Assembly (NCBI GenBank): GCA_002733865.1
Contig: NVXM01000027.1
Span: 1-64,000 of the forward strand
Direction of reading: 5' to 3'
Length of the DNA: 64,000 nt
DNA from: Sphingopyxis sp.
Lineage (GTDB): Bacteria > Pseudomonadota > Alphaproteobacteria > Sphingomonadales > Sphingomonadaceae
Positions 54,457 to 63,240 of the stretch are shown here, one piece after another; position 1 is the stretch's first letter; every line of letters begins with the position of its first letter. The notes under the pieces are model-generated. The model was given only the letters and a program-made list of their open reading frames with translations, had not been told where the DNA came from and did not search any database. The translations under genes were made by a program, and so were the position numbers.

Positions 54457-56661
54457 TCATTCACCCGGGACCGGGAAGCCACGCTTCTTGAGGATATATT
54501 TCACCTCGGGATCGCGGCCGCGGAATTTGCGATAGGCTTCCTTGCGGTCGGTTTCGTTGCCGGTCGACAGCAGAATCGTGCGGAACCGTTCGGCGGTTTC
54601 CTTGTCCCACGGGCTGCCCGCTTCTTCAAACGCCGCCCAAGTGTCAGCATCCATGGTTTCCGACCAGAGATAGCTGTAATAGCCCGCCGAATAGGCATCC
54701 GACGAGAACAGATGGTTGAACTGGGGCAGACGGTGCCGCATCACGATCTCTTCCGGCATGCCGATTTCGGTCAGCGTCTCGCGCTCGAACTTGTCGGGAT
54801 CGGTGACCGGTTCCTCGCGGTTGTGCAGCTTCATGTCGACAATCGCTGAAGCCAGATATTCCACTGTGGAAAAGCCTTCATTGAAAGTCTTCGAGGCCTG
54901 AATCTTGTCGACCAGCTCCTTAGGAATCGGCTCACCCGTCTTGTAGTGGGTGGCGTAATTCGACAGGATATAGGGGGTCATCAACCAATTTTCGTTCACC
55001 TGGCTCGGATATTCAACGAAATCGCGCGGGGTGCCGCCAAGACCGGGATAGGTGATGTCATAGTTGAGATAGTGCAGCGCGTGCCCGAATTCATGGAACA
55101 GCGTCTGCGCATCATCGAGGCTGATCAACGTCGGCTCGCCATCCCCGCCCTTGACGAAATTATTGTTGTTGGACGTCGCCGAATAATTGTTCTGACCGCC
55201 CAGCTTATATTTGTTCTTGTAGGTGGTCATCCATGCACCCGAACGCTTGCCCTGACGGGCATAATTGTCGAAATACTGGACGCCGATGACCTTGTCGCCG
55301 CGCTTGACTTCAAAGGTGCGGACTTCCGGATCGAAAACAGGAATTTGGCCAGTGGTTTCGGTGAACGTCAGCCCGTATAATTTACCGGCAGCGTCAAAAA
55401 GCGCATCCATCATCTTGTCGAGCTGGAAATAGGGTTTGATCTCGGCGGAATCGAGATCATATTTCTCCTTGCGGACCTTCTCGGCATAATAGCGATAGTC
55501 CCATGGCGCGATCGTGATACCGGCGCCTTCAGCGTCGGCAATCGCCTGCATGTCGGCGACTTCTTCCTCGACCCGGGCAACCGCAGCCGGCCATACCTTC
55601 ATCATCAGATCCATCGCGGCTTCCGGCTCTTTCGCCATCGTATCGGCCATGCGGTAATGCGCATGGGTTTTGAAGCCCAGCAGTTTGGCGCGCTCGGCCC
55701 GCAGCTTCAGGATTTTTGCGATCGTCGCATTGGTGTCATTCTCATCGCCGTTGTCACCGCGGTTGATATAGGCGGTATAGACTTTTTCTCGCAGATCCCG
55801 GCGCGTGCTGTTTTCCAGAAACGGCTGCATCACCGAGCGGGTGTTTTTTAGTGCCCATCCGGTCTTGCCCTGCTCTTCGGCTGCTTCGGCGAGCGAAGCG
55901 ACAAAGCTGTCCGGCAATCCTGCCAGATCGGCTTCATCGGTCAGGTAGATGAAGGTCTCTTCATCAGCCAAGACCTTGTTGGAAAATTCGTTAAACGCCT
56001 TCGACAGCTCGGTATTATACTCGATCAGCTGCGCTTTATCCGCATCATTGAGCAGCGCGCCATCGCGCACCAGCTGTTCATAATTGCGCTCGACCAAACG
56101 GGTCTGGATAGGATCCAGCCCGGCCGATTCACGATTGTCGTAAACCGCCTTGGTTTTGGCGAGCAATTTGGGGTCGAGCGTCAGTTGATCGAAGAAAGCC
56201 GAAACTTTTGGCATCCATTCGCCCTGAATCGCGCGGACCGCGTCATTGGACAGATTGCTGCTGTACACGCCCCAGATCGAGAAAAGATCATTGGCTTCAT
56301 CACCAACCAGTTCCATCGGCACGGTGAAATTTTCAAAGGTAGCAGGAGCAGGATTGTCCCGAATCGTGTTCACATCGGCCTGAATCTTGTCCATCATGAC
56401 CTGAAACGCCTGAGGGAAATCCGAGACCTTGACTTCATCCCATGGCGGCACCCCGTCATAGGGTCCGGTCCAGGGTTGCAGAACCGTATTGTCGGCAGCA
56501 TCGGCGGGTTCAGATTGCGTCACACTCATCTTGTTCAATTCTTCTGTTGTCATTTCTTTTCCCTGATCGTCGGCCAGGGCGGGAGTCGCGGTCGCGCCAA
56601 TCAGCGCAGCGCTGGACACGCCCAGAAAAAACTTGCGGGTGGAAATCGTGAATCGCATCAT
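54457..56661 (-). CDS. M3 family peptidyl-dipeptidase (Dcp-like), exported
   Basis: 734 residues. A signal peptide (FFLGVSSAALIGATATPALA) is followed by the M3 thimet-type fold with the zinc motif LFHEFGHALHYLNYD (HEFGH). It cleaves short peptides, taking dipeptides from C-termini in the Dcp group. Other family markers are GMPEEIVMRHRLPQFNHLFS near the C-terminus. It is periplasmic, unlike the usual cytosolic E. coli Dcp. Two ATGs at 56661 and 56658. Confidence 0.93.
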   Translation of the reverse strand: MMRFTISTRKFFLGVSSAALIGATATPALADDQGKEMTTEELNKMSVTQSEPADAADNTVLQPWTGPYDGVPPWDEVKVSDFPQAFQVMMDKIQADVNTIRDNPAPATFENFTVPMELVGDEANDLFSIWGVYSSNLSNDAVRAIQGEWMPKVSAFFDQLTLDPKLLAKTKAVYDNRESAGLDPIQTRLVERNYEQLVRDGALLNDADKAQLIEYNTELSKAFNEFSNKVLADEETFIYLTDEADLAGLPDSFVASLAEAAEEQGKTGWALKNTRSVMQPFLENSTRRDLREKVYTAYINRGDNGDENDTNATIAKILKLRAERAKLLGFKTHAHYRMADTMAKEPEAAMDLMMKVWPAAVARVEEEVADMQAIADAEGAGITIAPWDYRYYAEKVRKEKYDLDSAEIKPYFQLDKMMDALFDAAGKLYGLTFTETTGQIPVFDPEVRTFEVKRGDKVIGVQYFDNYARQGKRSGAWMTTYKNKYKLGGQNNYSATSNNNNFVKGGDGEPTLISLDDAQTLFHEFGHALHYLNYDITYPGLGGTPRDFVEYPSQVNENWLMTPYILSNYATHYKTGEPIPKELVDKIQASKTFNEGFSTVEYLASAIVDMKLHNREEPVTDPDKFERETLTEIGMPEEIVMRHRLPQFNHLFSSDAYSAGYYSYLWSETMDADTWAAFEEAGSPWDKETAERFRTILLSTGNETDRKEAYRKFRGRDPEVKYILKKRGFPVPGE

Positions 56662-56829
56662 TGTCTCTCCAAAATCGACCCGCGGTCACGGATCGCTAAA
56701 TAAAGCGCCCAAGGCGCAGTTGCCCAGTGTCTAGACAAAGCCGAGGGGAAACGCAAAAAAGGTTTCGGTGGATATCAATTTTTAGACGAACGACGCTTTC
56801 GGGGCGATGAACAACATCGCGAAGCGGGA

Positions 56830-57678
56830 TCAGGAGGGGCGTTCGTCGAGCAGCGCCCGCACCAGCGGCTGCAGATTTTCGTCATAGCGCGCGAGCATGA
56901 CGTGTTCCTCGGCATTTTCAAAATGGCTGACCAGTTGCCGGCCGTTCCAGTAATGGAGGGCTATGGCTGGCGGGTCGGCGACAATCATGTTGCGGCCGTC
57001 GGGATGGTCCGGGTCAATAGGCTTCAGATCGAGAGCGACCTGCGGCGCGGTCGAAGCACAAATCGCCAGACTGATATCGCCCCACCAGGTTGAAATATTG
57101 CGATGCAAATGGCCGGTAATCATGCCCCTGACCTGCTCGTGGCCAGCGACGGTATCGGCCAGTCGGGCCACCCACGGCTCGTCGGGATGGGTTGTCATCC
57201 ACTCAATACCGCTTTCCACCGGCGGATGATGCAGGATCAGGATGGTCGGTTTGTCGGGATCTTCCAAAAGCTTTTCAGACAGCCACTTCGCCCGGGTCTC
57301 ACAAAAGGCACCCCCGTGCCGCCCCTCCTCCAGCGTATCGAGGAACAGCAGCCGCAGTGCTTCTGTGTCTATCTCATATTGAACGAAACCGTCCGCCGTT
57401 GGAACATCGGGAAATTGTTTCCGGAAAGGGGCCCTGAGATCATGGTTGCCCAAGCACATGTGGACCGGGAACGGCACCACCGACAAGGCATTTTCCAAAC
57501 GTCGGTAACTTTCCTGATCACCGCGGTCGACGAGGTCACCCGTTGCCAGAAGCAGGTCTGGCTGTGGCACCATCGCGCAAATTTTTTTGATCGCCTGATC
57601 CAGGCGCTTGCGATTGAACTCAGCCGGATTATCCGGGTCAAACCCCAGATGAATGTCGGTAATCTGCGCCATTAGCAT
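56830..57678 (-). CDS. Metallophosphoesterase (CpdA-like)
   Basis: 282 residues with all calcineurin-type metal motifs: DIHLGF, GDLVDRGDQESYR, GNHDLRAPF, LHHPPVE and GHLHRN. This arrangement matches CpdA-type 3',5'-cyclic AMP phosphodiesterases, though relatives with other phosphodiester substrates exist. It is the last gene of the redox operon (30 bp behind the decahaem gene). In view of the cyclic-nucleotide-binding domains of the first operon product, hydrolysis of that nucleotide is an attractive but unproven role. The start has GGGGAG seven bases upstream. Confidence 0.87.
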   Translation of the reverse strand: MLMAQITDIHLGFDPDNPAEFNRKRLDQAIKKICAMVPQPDLLLATGDLVDRGDQESYRRLENALSVVPFPVHMCLGNHDLRAPFRKQFPDVPTADGFVQYEIDTEALRLLFLDTLEEGRHGGAFCETRAKWLSEKLLEDPDKPTILILHHPPVESGIEWMTTHPDEPWVARLADTVAGHEQVRGMITGHLHRNISTWWGDISLAICASTAPQVALDLKPIDPDHPDGRNMIVADPPAIALHYWNGRQLVSHFENAEEHVMLARYDENLQPLVRALLDERPS

Positions 57679-57708
57679 GGACGCTCTCCCCTTGAGCCGG
57701 CGGGCACC

Positions 57709-59514
57709 CTATCTGCGGGCAATCTTCTTATCCGGCTTTTGCTGTTTATCCTTCTGCTCTTCCTTGATCAGCCAAGGCGCGCCATCATCGGCATGATAAT
57801 CATGACACATCGCGCAGGTCGAAGGCACGTCCGACGCTTTCTGAAATTCGCCGCCATGACATTCGCGGCAAGTCTTAATCCCGGGCAACAGCAGATCGTC
57901 GGCACTCTTGGACGTGGGCGCGTTGTGACAGCTGGTGCATTTTTCATCATTATGCGCCTCGTGACTAAACCAGCCGTTATGCATGTAACGGTCGGTCTGG
58001 GTTACCGGCATGATACCATAATCCACCCGGCCGCGCGCCGTCGGCGGGGTGACGCCATGGCAGTCATAGCAGGCACCGCCGCGCGAGAAGACCTGACTGA
58101 TCGCCAAATTGGCGCGGCTCGGGCGGAACCTGACGGCGCGGCCATAATCGCTGGCAACGCGGACGTCGTTATTGGCTCCCGGACGGCGACGGTTCATGCC
58201 GCCAAGATTGATCGGCCGGGTTGGTCCGGTGGACCGATAATAGGCCCTCAGATCAGCCTGCACCATTTCCGGCTCGCCGTGCCGCAATGTCCGCACCGTG
58301 CCGCCGATTTCATCAAAGGCAAGGCTGTGGCACATGCTGCAGTCTTCCTTCATGTCGACCGGCTCGAAACGCACGCCCTGCGGATCGGGCGTGTGACAGT
58401 CCTTGCAGACGAGCGAATCGCCGAATCCGTAATCTGCCGAGAGCCGCCGACCCATCTGGGCGACGCCACCGGTTCGCGACAGATGCACGTCATGGGGGAA
58501 TTTTAGACCATTATCCTCGGTTGGCTTGTCGTCCAGCGAGATCCGCTTGCGCGGCGGATTTTTGCCGCCCGGCTTCATCAGCACGGCTGGCTGGAATTGC
58601 GGGTGGGCGATGCCGAAGTCCGATGCATTTTCCAGTTTTGTATCGGTCAAACGCCCATCCATCCCGTCATGACAATCGGCGCAGAATTTTTGCGCCGTCG
58701 GTTCCATTGCACCACTGCCTTCATGCTCGCTGTGACATTCGACACACCTGCCTGGCGGTTTGTTGAAAGCAGAGGCGAAGGCGGCACCGATTTTCTCCAG
58801 CCCTTCCGGTCCGCCTCTGGCGGTTAGCAGGCGCGGCATCGCCGCATGTTCGTGCGCATCCTCCTGATGGCAGGTCAGACAGGTCTCGTCCTTCACCGTG
58901 ACAAAGGCATCGACATGACAGGCCTGACAGTCTTTCTCGAGCCCGTGATGCGCGCTGCTCAACGCCCCAGATGACCACATCGTATCGGCATAGAACTGGT
59001 CGGGCCGCTCTTCGACACCGCGCCATGTCGCCCAGGTATAGATTGGCCATATCAGAAACGCCGCGAGCACCAGCGCGACGAAACCCCACGCGCTGACCCG
59101 CTTGCCAGGAAGCAGGCCCTTGAGGGTATAGAGCGTCGTTTCGCTGCGGACTTCCGCAGAATCGGACAGAGCTTCGACGCGCTTTACCGTGAGGACAATA
59201 TCATCGCCCTCTTCGCTGACGACAATGACATGACCGCCAAAGCCCAGCTCAGCGCCGGCCAGGGGATCAACCGTAACCGATATGCGATGTTTGCCGTCCA
59301 GAGTGAAATTTTGGCCCGAGCTGCTTTCGACGATGATGTGGCCGTCGTCGCGCTTGCGGATCTTTGCATGATCTGGATTAACAGCAAGGTCCGGCAGGTG
59401 AATGGCGTTGTCGGTGCTGCGGCCAATGCCGATCTCATCCGAATCAAACAGGTTGGACCGGATAATTTCCCGGCCATCGGCGGTGGTCGCAATCTGGCGA
59501 ACGATGAAGGTCAT
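57709..59514 (-). CDS. FHA-domain decahaem c-type cytochrome
   Basis: 601 residues. An N-terminal FHA-like domain (about 4-112; IGIGRSTDNAIHLPD with Arg32-Ser33 and His49, the phosphothreonine-binding positions) is followed by one span (140-162: AWGFVALVLAAFLIWPIYTW) and a large domain with ten CXXCH haem sites at about residues 196, 212, 257, 278, 370, 392, 482, 526, 549 and 567. The span orientation that puts the haems in the periplasm leaves the FHA domain in the cytosol. No cleavable signal peptide: the span is internal. I know no family with this domain order. Between the b-type cytochrome gene and the phosphoesterase gene, co-oriented. Confidence 0.9.
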   Translation of the reverse strand: MTFIVRQIATTADGREIIRSNLFDSDEIGIGRSTDNAIHLPDLAVNPDHAKIRKRDDGHIIVESSSGQNFTLDGKHRISVTVDPLAGAELGFGGHVIVVSEEGDDIVLTVKRVEALSDSAEVRSETTLYTLKGLLPGKRVSAWGFVALVLAAFLIWPIYTWATWRGVEERPDQFYADTMWSSGALSSAHHGLEKDCQACHVDAFVTVKDETCLTCHQEDAHEHAAMPRLLTARGGPEGLEKIGAAFASAFNKPPGRCVECHSEHEGSGAMEPTAQKFCADCHDGMDGRLTDTKLENASDFGIAHPQFQPAVLMKPGGKNPPRKRISLDDKPTEDNGLKFPHDVHLSRTGGVAQMGRRLSADYGFGDSLVCKDCHTPDPQGVRFEPVDMKEDCSMCHSLAFDEIGGTVRTLRHGEPEMVQADLRAYYRSTGPTRPINLGGMNRRRPGANNDVRVASDYGRAVRFRPSRANLAISQVFSRGGACYDCHGVTPPTARGRVDYGIMPVTQTDRYMHNGWFSHEAHNDEKCTSCHNAPTSKSADDLLLPGIKTCRECHGGEFQKASDVPSTCAMCHDYHADDGAPWLIKEEQKDKQQKPDKKIARR

Positions 59515-59529
59515 GTTGGGCTCTCCATC

Positions 59530-60411
59530 CTACCAGTAGAAAAAGACGCTGATAATATGCGCGGTCAGCGAGGCGATCAGCGCAAAGGTCGCTGGCACAT
59601 GGATGAACAGCCAGACTTGCAGCATCGCCTTGAGCTTGAGATGGCGACGAACGCGGGCCAGCGTCGCTTCCTTTTTCTCGAGCAGGGCGTCAACCTTGTC
59701 GAGCGGATCATCGCCGCCCATTTTTGGCTGGTAGGCGCGTTCGCGGCGCAAATCCGCCTGCGCCTGCCGGGTCGCGCAATCCGGATATTTGCCGGAAATG
59801 CGCTGGAAGAAACCGCCGCCGAACGGGTCCTGTTCCAGCGATTGCAGCACCAGAGTGGCATGTTCGGCTGACAAAGGCTGCGCCGCTTCGTGCAACTGCC
59901 GGTCGAGCGAACGCAGATTCTCCAGCATCTCGGTCTCGGTCATTTCGTCGCGATTGTCGGACAGCGCCTTTGGGATCGTAACGTAGAAATAAATGCCGAC
60001 GATCCCGGAAATAATCACGATCATCATGAACACATAGGCAGCGGTATGGATATTCCAGCCGAGCTGGAAACCTGTGTGCAGCGTACCGATGACAATCAGG
60101 CTGAGTCCGAGATAGATATGCGCCGAGGTCCAGGCCTTGAGCGACCATTGCCCCGGGGTCATTGCGCGCTTGCGCACCCCGAGCATGGTCAGCCAGAGGA
60201 TCATCAGCGCACCGATCGTCCCGAGTGTATAGCCGTACCAGCTTCCGCCATTGTGGCGCGGCGACACGTCGATGAAAATATACGTGACAATGCAGATCAG
60301 CATGATCGCCGAGGAAATTTTCAGCCATCGGTATCCCGCGTGCCGCAGGAAGCCGTCGTGCATCACGACTTTCTTGCGGCCGGGCTGGCCGGTGATCGCT
60401 TTGCTGGCCAT
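59530..60411 (-). CDS. Membrane b-type cytochrome-like protein
   Basis: 293 residues with four or five spans and a cytosolic-looking helical linker (about 150-260) rich in charge. Two His pairs 14 residues apart (H98/H112 and H271/H285) occur in the hydrophobic segments near SAHIYLGLSLIVIGTLHTGF and IHVPATFALIASLTAH, as in di-haem b-type cytochromes of the b561 and related folds. I therefore propose a quinone- or electron-transferring subunit that links the cytosolic flavin/Fe-S enzyme to the periplasmic decahaem protein. Position in the operon, 15 bp ahead of the decahaem gene, supports this. Family not recognised by name. Confidence 0.72.
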   Translation of the reverse strand: MASKAITGQPGRKKVVMHDGFLRHAGYRWLKISSAIMLICIVTYIFIDVSPRHNGGSWYGYTLGTIGALMILWLTMLGVRKRAMTPGQWSLKAWTSAHIYLGLSLIVIGTLHTGFQLGWNIHTAAYVFMMIVIISGIVGIYFYVTIPKALSDNRDEMTETEMLENLRSLDRQLHEAAQPLSAEHATLVLQSLEQDPFGGGFFQRISGKYPDCATRQAQADLRRERAYQPKMGGDDPLDKVDALLEKKEATLARVRRHLKLKAMLQVWLFIHVPATFALIASLTAHIISVFFYW

Positions 60412-60479
60412 CAGACGGCCCCTCCCGCCTTTATGCTTTCCGAGCGGGCTGAGCTGATCGAAGCTTGGCGTCTTGCCAG

Positions 60480-60509
60480 CTGTCCTTCGACAGGCTCAGG
60501 ACGAACGGT
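60480..60509. repeat. Dispersed repeat (TGTCCTTCGACAGGCTCAGG type)
   Basis: GTCCT (60482-60486) and AGGAC (60498-60502) are short inverted arms around CGACAGG CTC. The sequence is a familiar dispersed intergenic repeat of sphingomonads. It sits in the 136-bp gap between the flavo-Fe/S gene and the b-type cytochrome gene, inside the operon. Confidence 0.7.
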
Positions 60510-60547
60510 GTGGGGGCAACGTCCGGGATGAAGGGAAAGAGACGGGC

Positions 60548-62998
60548 TCATACATCCTCTCCTTCCAGCTTGGAGACGGTCAGGAATTCTTCCGGGGCGA
60601 CGCGGATTGCCGCTCCGGTCGGGCAGGCGCGCACGCAGGCGGGGCCGCCCCTGATCCCGGCACACATATCGCATTTGATCGCCTTCTTGGGTTTTTCCAC
60701 AGACGGATCGCTATGTTTCTTGGCCCATAATTTATCGGGTTCGCCCGGCCCCGGGCCCGCCCCGAAGAACAGCCAGTTGAGCAAGCTTGGCTTCTTTGGC
60801 GGAACCTTGTCCATACGGATCACGCCATAGGGGCAATAGCGCTGGCAGTTGCCGCAACCGATGCAGCTGTCATCAATAAATACTTCGCCGTCCGGGCCGC
60901 GGTGGATCGCATCGGGCGGACAGTCGGACATGCAGTGCGGATGCTCGCAATGACGACAGCTGGTCGGGACGTGCAGATGGGCATAAGTGCGTCCGGCTTC
61001 GCGATCCAGACGCGACAAGCCTTCATGGCTGTCGGCGCAGGCTTTCTCGCAATTGTCGCAACCGACACAAAGATTTTCGTCGATCAGCAGCACATCGGTG
61101 GCCTCACCGATGCCATTGTCGACCAGGAAATTGGCGATGCCGGAATACATGTCAACGACACCCGAGAAACTGTCTTTTTTCGCTTCGACAAAGGCGTTGA
61201 TGTCCTGCCGCTCGGCCATTTCCTTCTTGGCCTTGCGCATCAGGTCGGGATGGGCATCGAGCACTTTCTTGAACGCATCGCCGTCGATCTTGATAACCTC
61301 GGACTTGATCGCCGCCTTGACCGTCGCGGTACGATAGCCGCCCGCGATCAGCGTCATTTCACCGACATAGGTTCCGGCCGGGAGATAGGACAGAAAGACA
61401 GGCTTGCCGCCAATCTGTTTTTCCACCACCATCGATCCGACGCGGATGACGTAGATGTCATTGCCCTCACCGCCTTCCTCGATAATCGCCTCGCCGGCCC
61501 GGACATTGAGGATCTCGCTGGTCTCCACGACCTCGGCGATATCCTCTCTGGTCAGGCCCGACCCGAACATCTGCAGCAATTGCCGCTCGGTGGAAATCTG
61601 AGTGATTCGGCGTTTTGCCGCCGGCACCGACGCCTGCAGCTTGAGCGCAGCCGTGCGCGAAATCTCGGCGACGATCACGTCCTCAGCCGCCCGAATCGTC
61701 GCCCCGCGCCGCCGCCCGGAAATCAGGCCGACCTCGCCAAAGATCGAACCCTGCTCGATCGGCACCGTGATCGACGGATCATCGGGGTTGATCTCGACCG
61801 CCACCGAACCCTCGGCAATGGCGAACAGCGAGCTTCCCGGATCGTTTTTTTCGAAGATCACCTCGTCGCGACCATAGCTTTGCGGTTCGCTGTCGAGCAT
61901 GAATTCGCGCATCTGCAAGGGCGACAGGTCGTTGAGGATCGTCACATTGGAGCGGAAAAATTCGAGCCATTCGTCAACCGACCGGCGCCCGGGCAATTCT
62001 GCGAATTTCGCTTCGAGGATCGGTTCGTCGGCGGGCTTCAGGTCGATATTGCCGTTGATAAACTCGATCACGTCATAGCCCTGGTTCATACAGTGCTTGA
62101 TCAGCGGATAGCCGGCGAGCGCACCGATGACATAAATGCCCTTCTTGGTACTCTCGAAGGCTGGCGAAAGTTTCGGATAGGCTTCGCGATCCTCGCTGGT
62201 AAATTCGATCCCGCATTCCTCGACGAATTTGCGCGGCGGGGCGCTGCCCATGCGGGCGATGATCCGGTCGCACTTGATGGTTTCCTGACCATCGCGGGTT
62301 TCCAGCACCAGCTCTCCGTCCCTGACTTCGGCTGGCGTGGTTTCGTTGCGGATGATCACCTTGCCCTGCTCGCCCGCTTCCATCAGCAGCTTCACATTGG
62401 CCTTTTTCGCCCGCGCAAATTCCGCCGAGCGGTTGAGGATGGTAACGACATTATTCTGCGCCGCATCGGCGGCCAGTCCCAGCGCATTCTCGATACCCGC
62501 ATCGCCCGAACCGATCACCGTGATATGCTCGTCATAATATTCGCCGGGATCATCAAGCTGATATTGCACCAGCTTGTTGTCGCCGCCGGGACAGCGCATC
62601 AGGTTCGGATTGCCCTGCGTTCCGATCGCCATCACGATCGTTTCGGCCTGCACCGTCTCGCCATTTTTCAGGCTGATCGTGAAATTGCCTTCCTCGCCCT
62701 CAATCTTGACCGGCTCGGCGTTGTACATGACGTTCACGCCATGCTCCGCGGTTTGCGCATCCCAGGTTTCCAGAATGGCCTCGCGCTTGCCCGCGTCAAA
62801 ATCCATGTCCGAGCGCAACACCAGCTGGCTCGGCGTTGCCATGACATGCTTGCCCTTCTGATATTTGTAGATGGTGTCGGACAGATGGTCGGTTTTTTCC
62901 AGCAGCACATGCTTGAGCTTCAGCTGCGCAGCGCGCCCAGCGGCGCTCATGCCCGCTGGTCCGGAGCCAATGATAACTACTCGAAACTTATCCGACAC
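60548..62998 (-). CDS. FAD/NAD(P)H oxidoreductase fused to two cNMP-binding domains and a polyferredoxin
   Basis: About 816 residues (824 from the ATG at 63022, which lacks a ribosome-binding site; GTG at 62998 follows AAGGGGGG). Domains in order: thioredoxin-reductase-like FAD part (VVIIGSGPAGMSAAGRAAQL), NAD(P)H-binding Rossmann part (VIGSGDAGIENALGLAADAA), two cyclic-nucleotide-binding domains (about 370-480, GSIFGEVGLISGRRRGATIR; about 490-610, GTYVGEMTLIAGGYRTATVK), and a C-terminal ferredoxin with four 4Fe-4S Cys sets (CVGCDNCEKAC; CRHCEHPHCMSDC; CIGCGNCQRYC; CDMC...CVRAC), like HybA/DMSO-reductase beta subunits. No CXXC redox disulfide in the FAD part and no signal: cytosolic. First gene of the redox operon. 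Proposed NAD(P)H-to-Fe/S electron entry gated by cNMP. Confidence 0.9.
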   Translation of the reverse strand: MSDKFRVVIIGSGPAGMSAAGRAAQLKLKHVLLEKTDHLSDTIYKYQKGKHVMATPSQLVLRSDMDFDAGKREAILETWDAQTAEHGVNVMYNAEPVKIEGEEGNFTISLKNGETVQAETIVMAIGTQGNPNLMRCPGGDNKLVQYQLDDPGEYYDEHITVIGSGDAGIENALGLAADAAQNNVVTILNRSAEFARAKKANVKLLMEAGEQGKVIIRNETTPAEVRDGELVLETRDGQETIKCDRIIARMGSAPPRKFVEECGIEFTSEDREAYPKLSPAFESTKKGIYVIGALAGYPLIKHCMNQGYDVIEFINGNIDLKPADEPILEAKFAELPGRRSVDEWLEFFRSNVTILNDLSPLQMREFMLDSEPQSYGRDEVIFEKNDPGSSLFAIAEGSVAVEINPDDPSITVPIEQGSIFGEVGLISGRRRGATIRAAEDVIVAEISRTAALKLQASVPAAKRRITQISTERQLLQMFGSGLTREDIAEVVETSEILNVRAGEAIIEEGGEGNDIYVIRVGSMVVEKQIGGKPVFLSYLPAGTYVGEMTLIAGGYRTATVKAAIKSEVIKIDGDAFKKVLDAHPDLMRKAKKEMAERQDINAFVEAKKDSFSGVVDMYSGIANFLVDNGIGEATDVLLIDENLCVGCDNCEKACADSHEGLSRLDREAGRTYAHLHVPTSCRHCEHPHCMSDCPPDAIHRGPDGEVFIDDSCIGCGNCQRYCPYGVIRMDKVPPKKPSLLNWLFFGAGPGPGEPDKLWAKKHSDPSVEKPKKAIKCDMCAGIRGGPACVRACPTGAAIRVAPEEFLTVSKLEGEDV

Positions 62999-63240
62999 GC
63001 GCCTGCTTCCCCCCTTTTGCATCCCCCGACCAACGCACCCTCATACGTTTTAACGGCCAGGTTCAGCAATATGCCCGGTAGTAGCGCGACCCAAAAGACT
63101 GAACTTTGGCAGTATCTTATCAAAAAGCCTCTTCATTGCCAGTGCAAAATATCATAGGCATCTCGGCGCTTGTCAGGTAGCGTGGGGGCCCGTATCTCTG
63201 CACCGGAATAGCAAAAGACAAAATAGCTTGGGGATTGACC

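Noticed and set aside
60902..63157. Plus-strand open frame of 751 codons opposite the flavo-Fe/S gene
   Set aside because: The opposite strand has FAD, CNB and Fe/S motifs in one continuous frame; this is its shadow.
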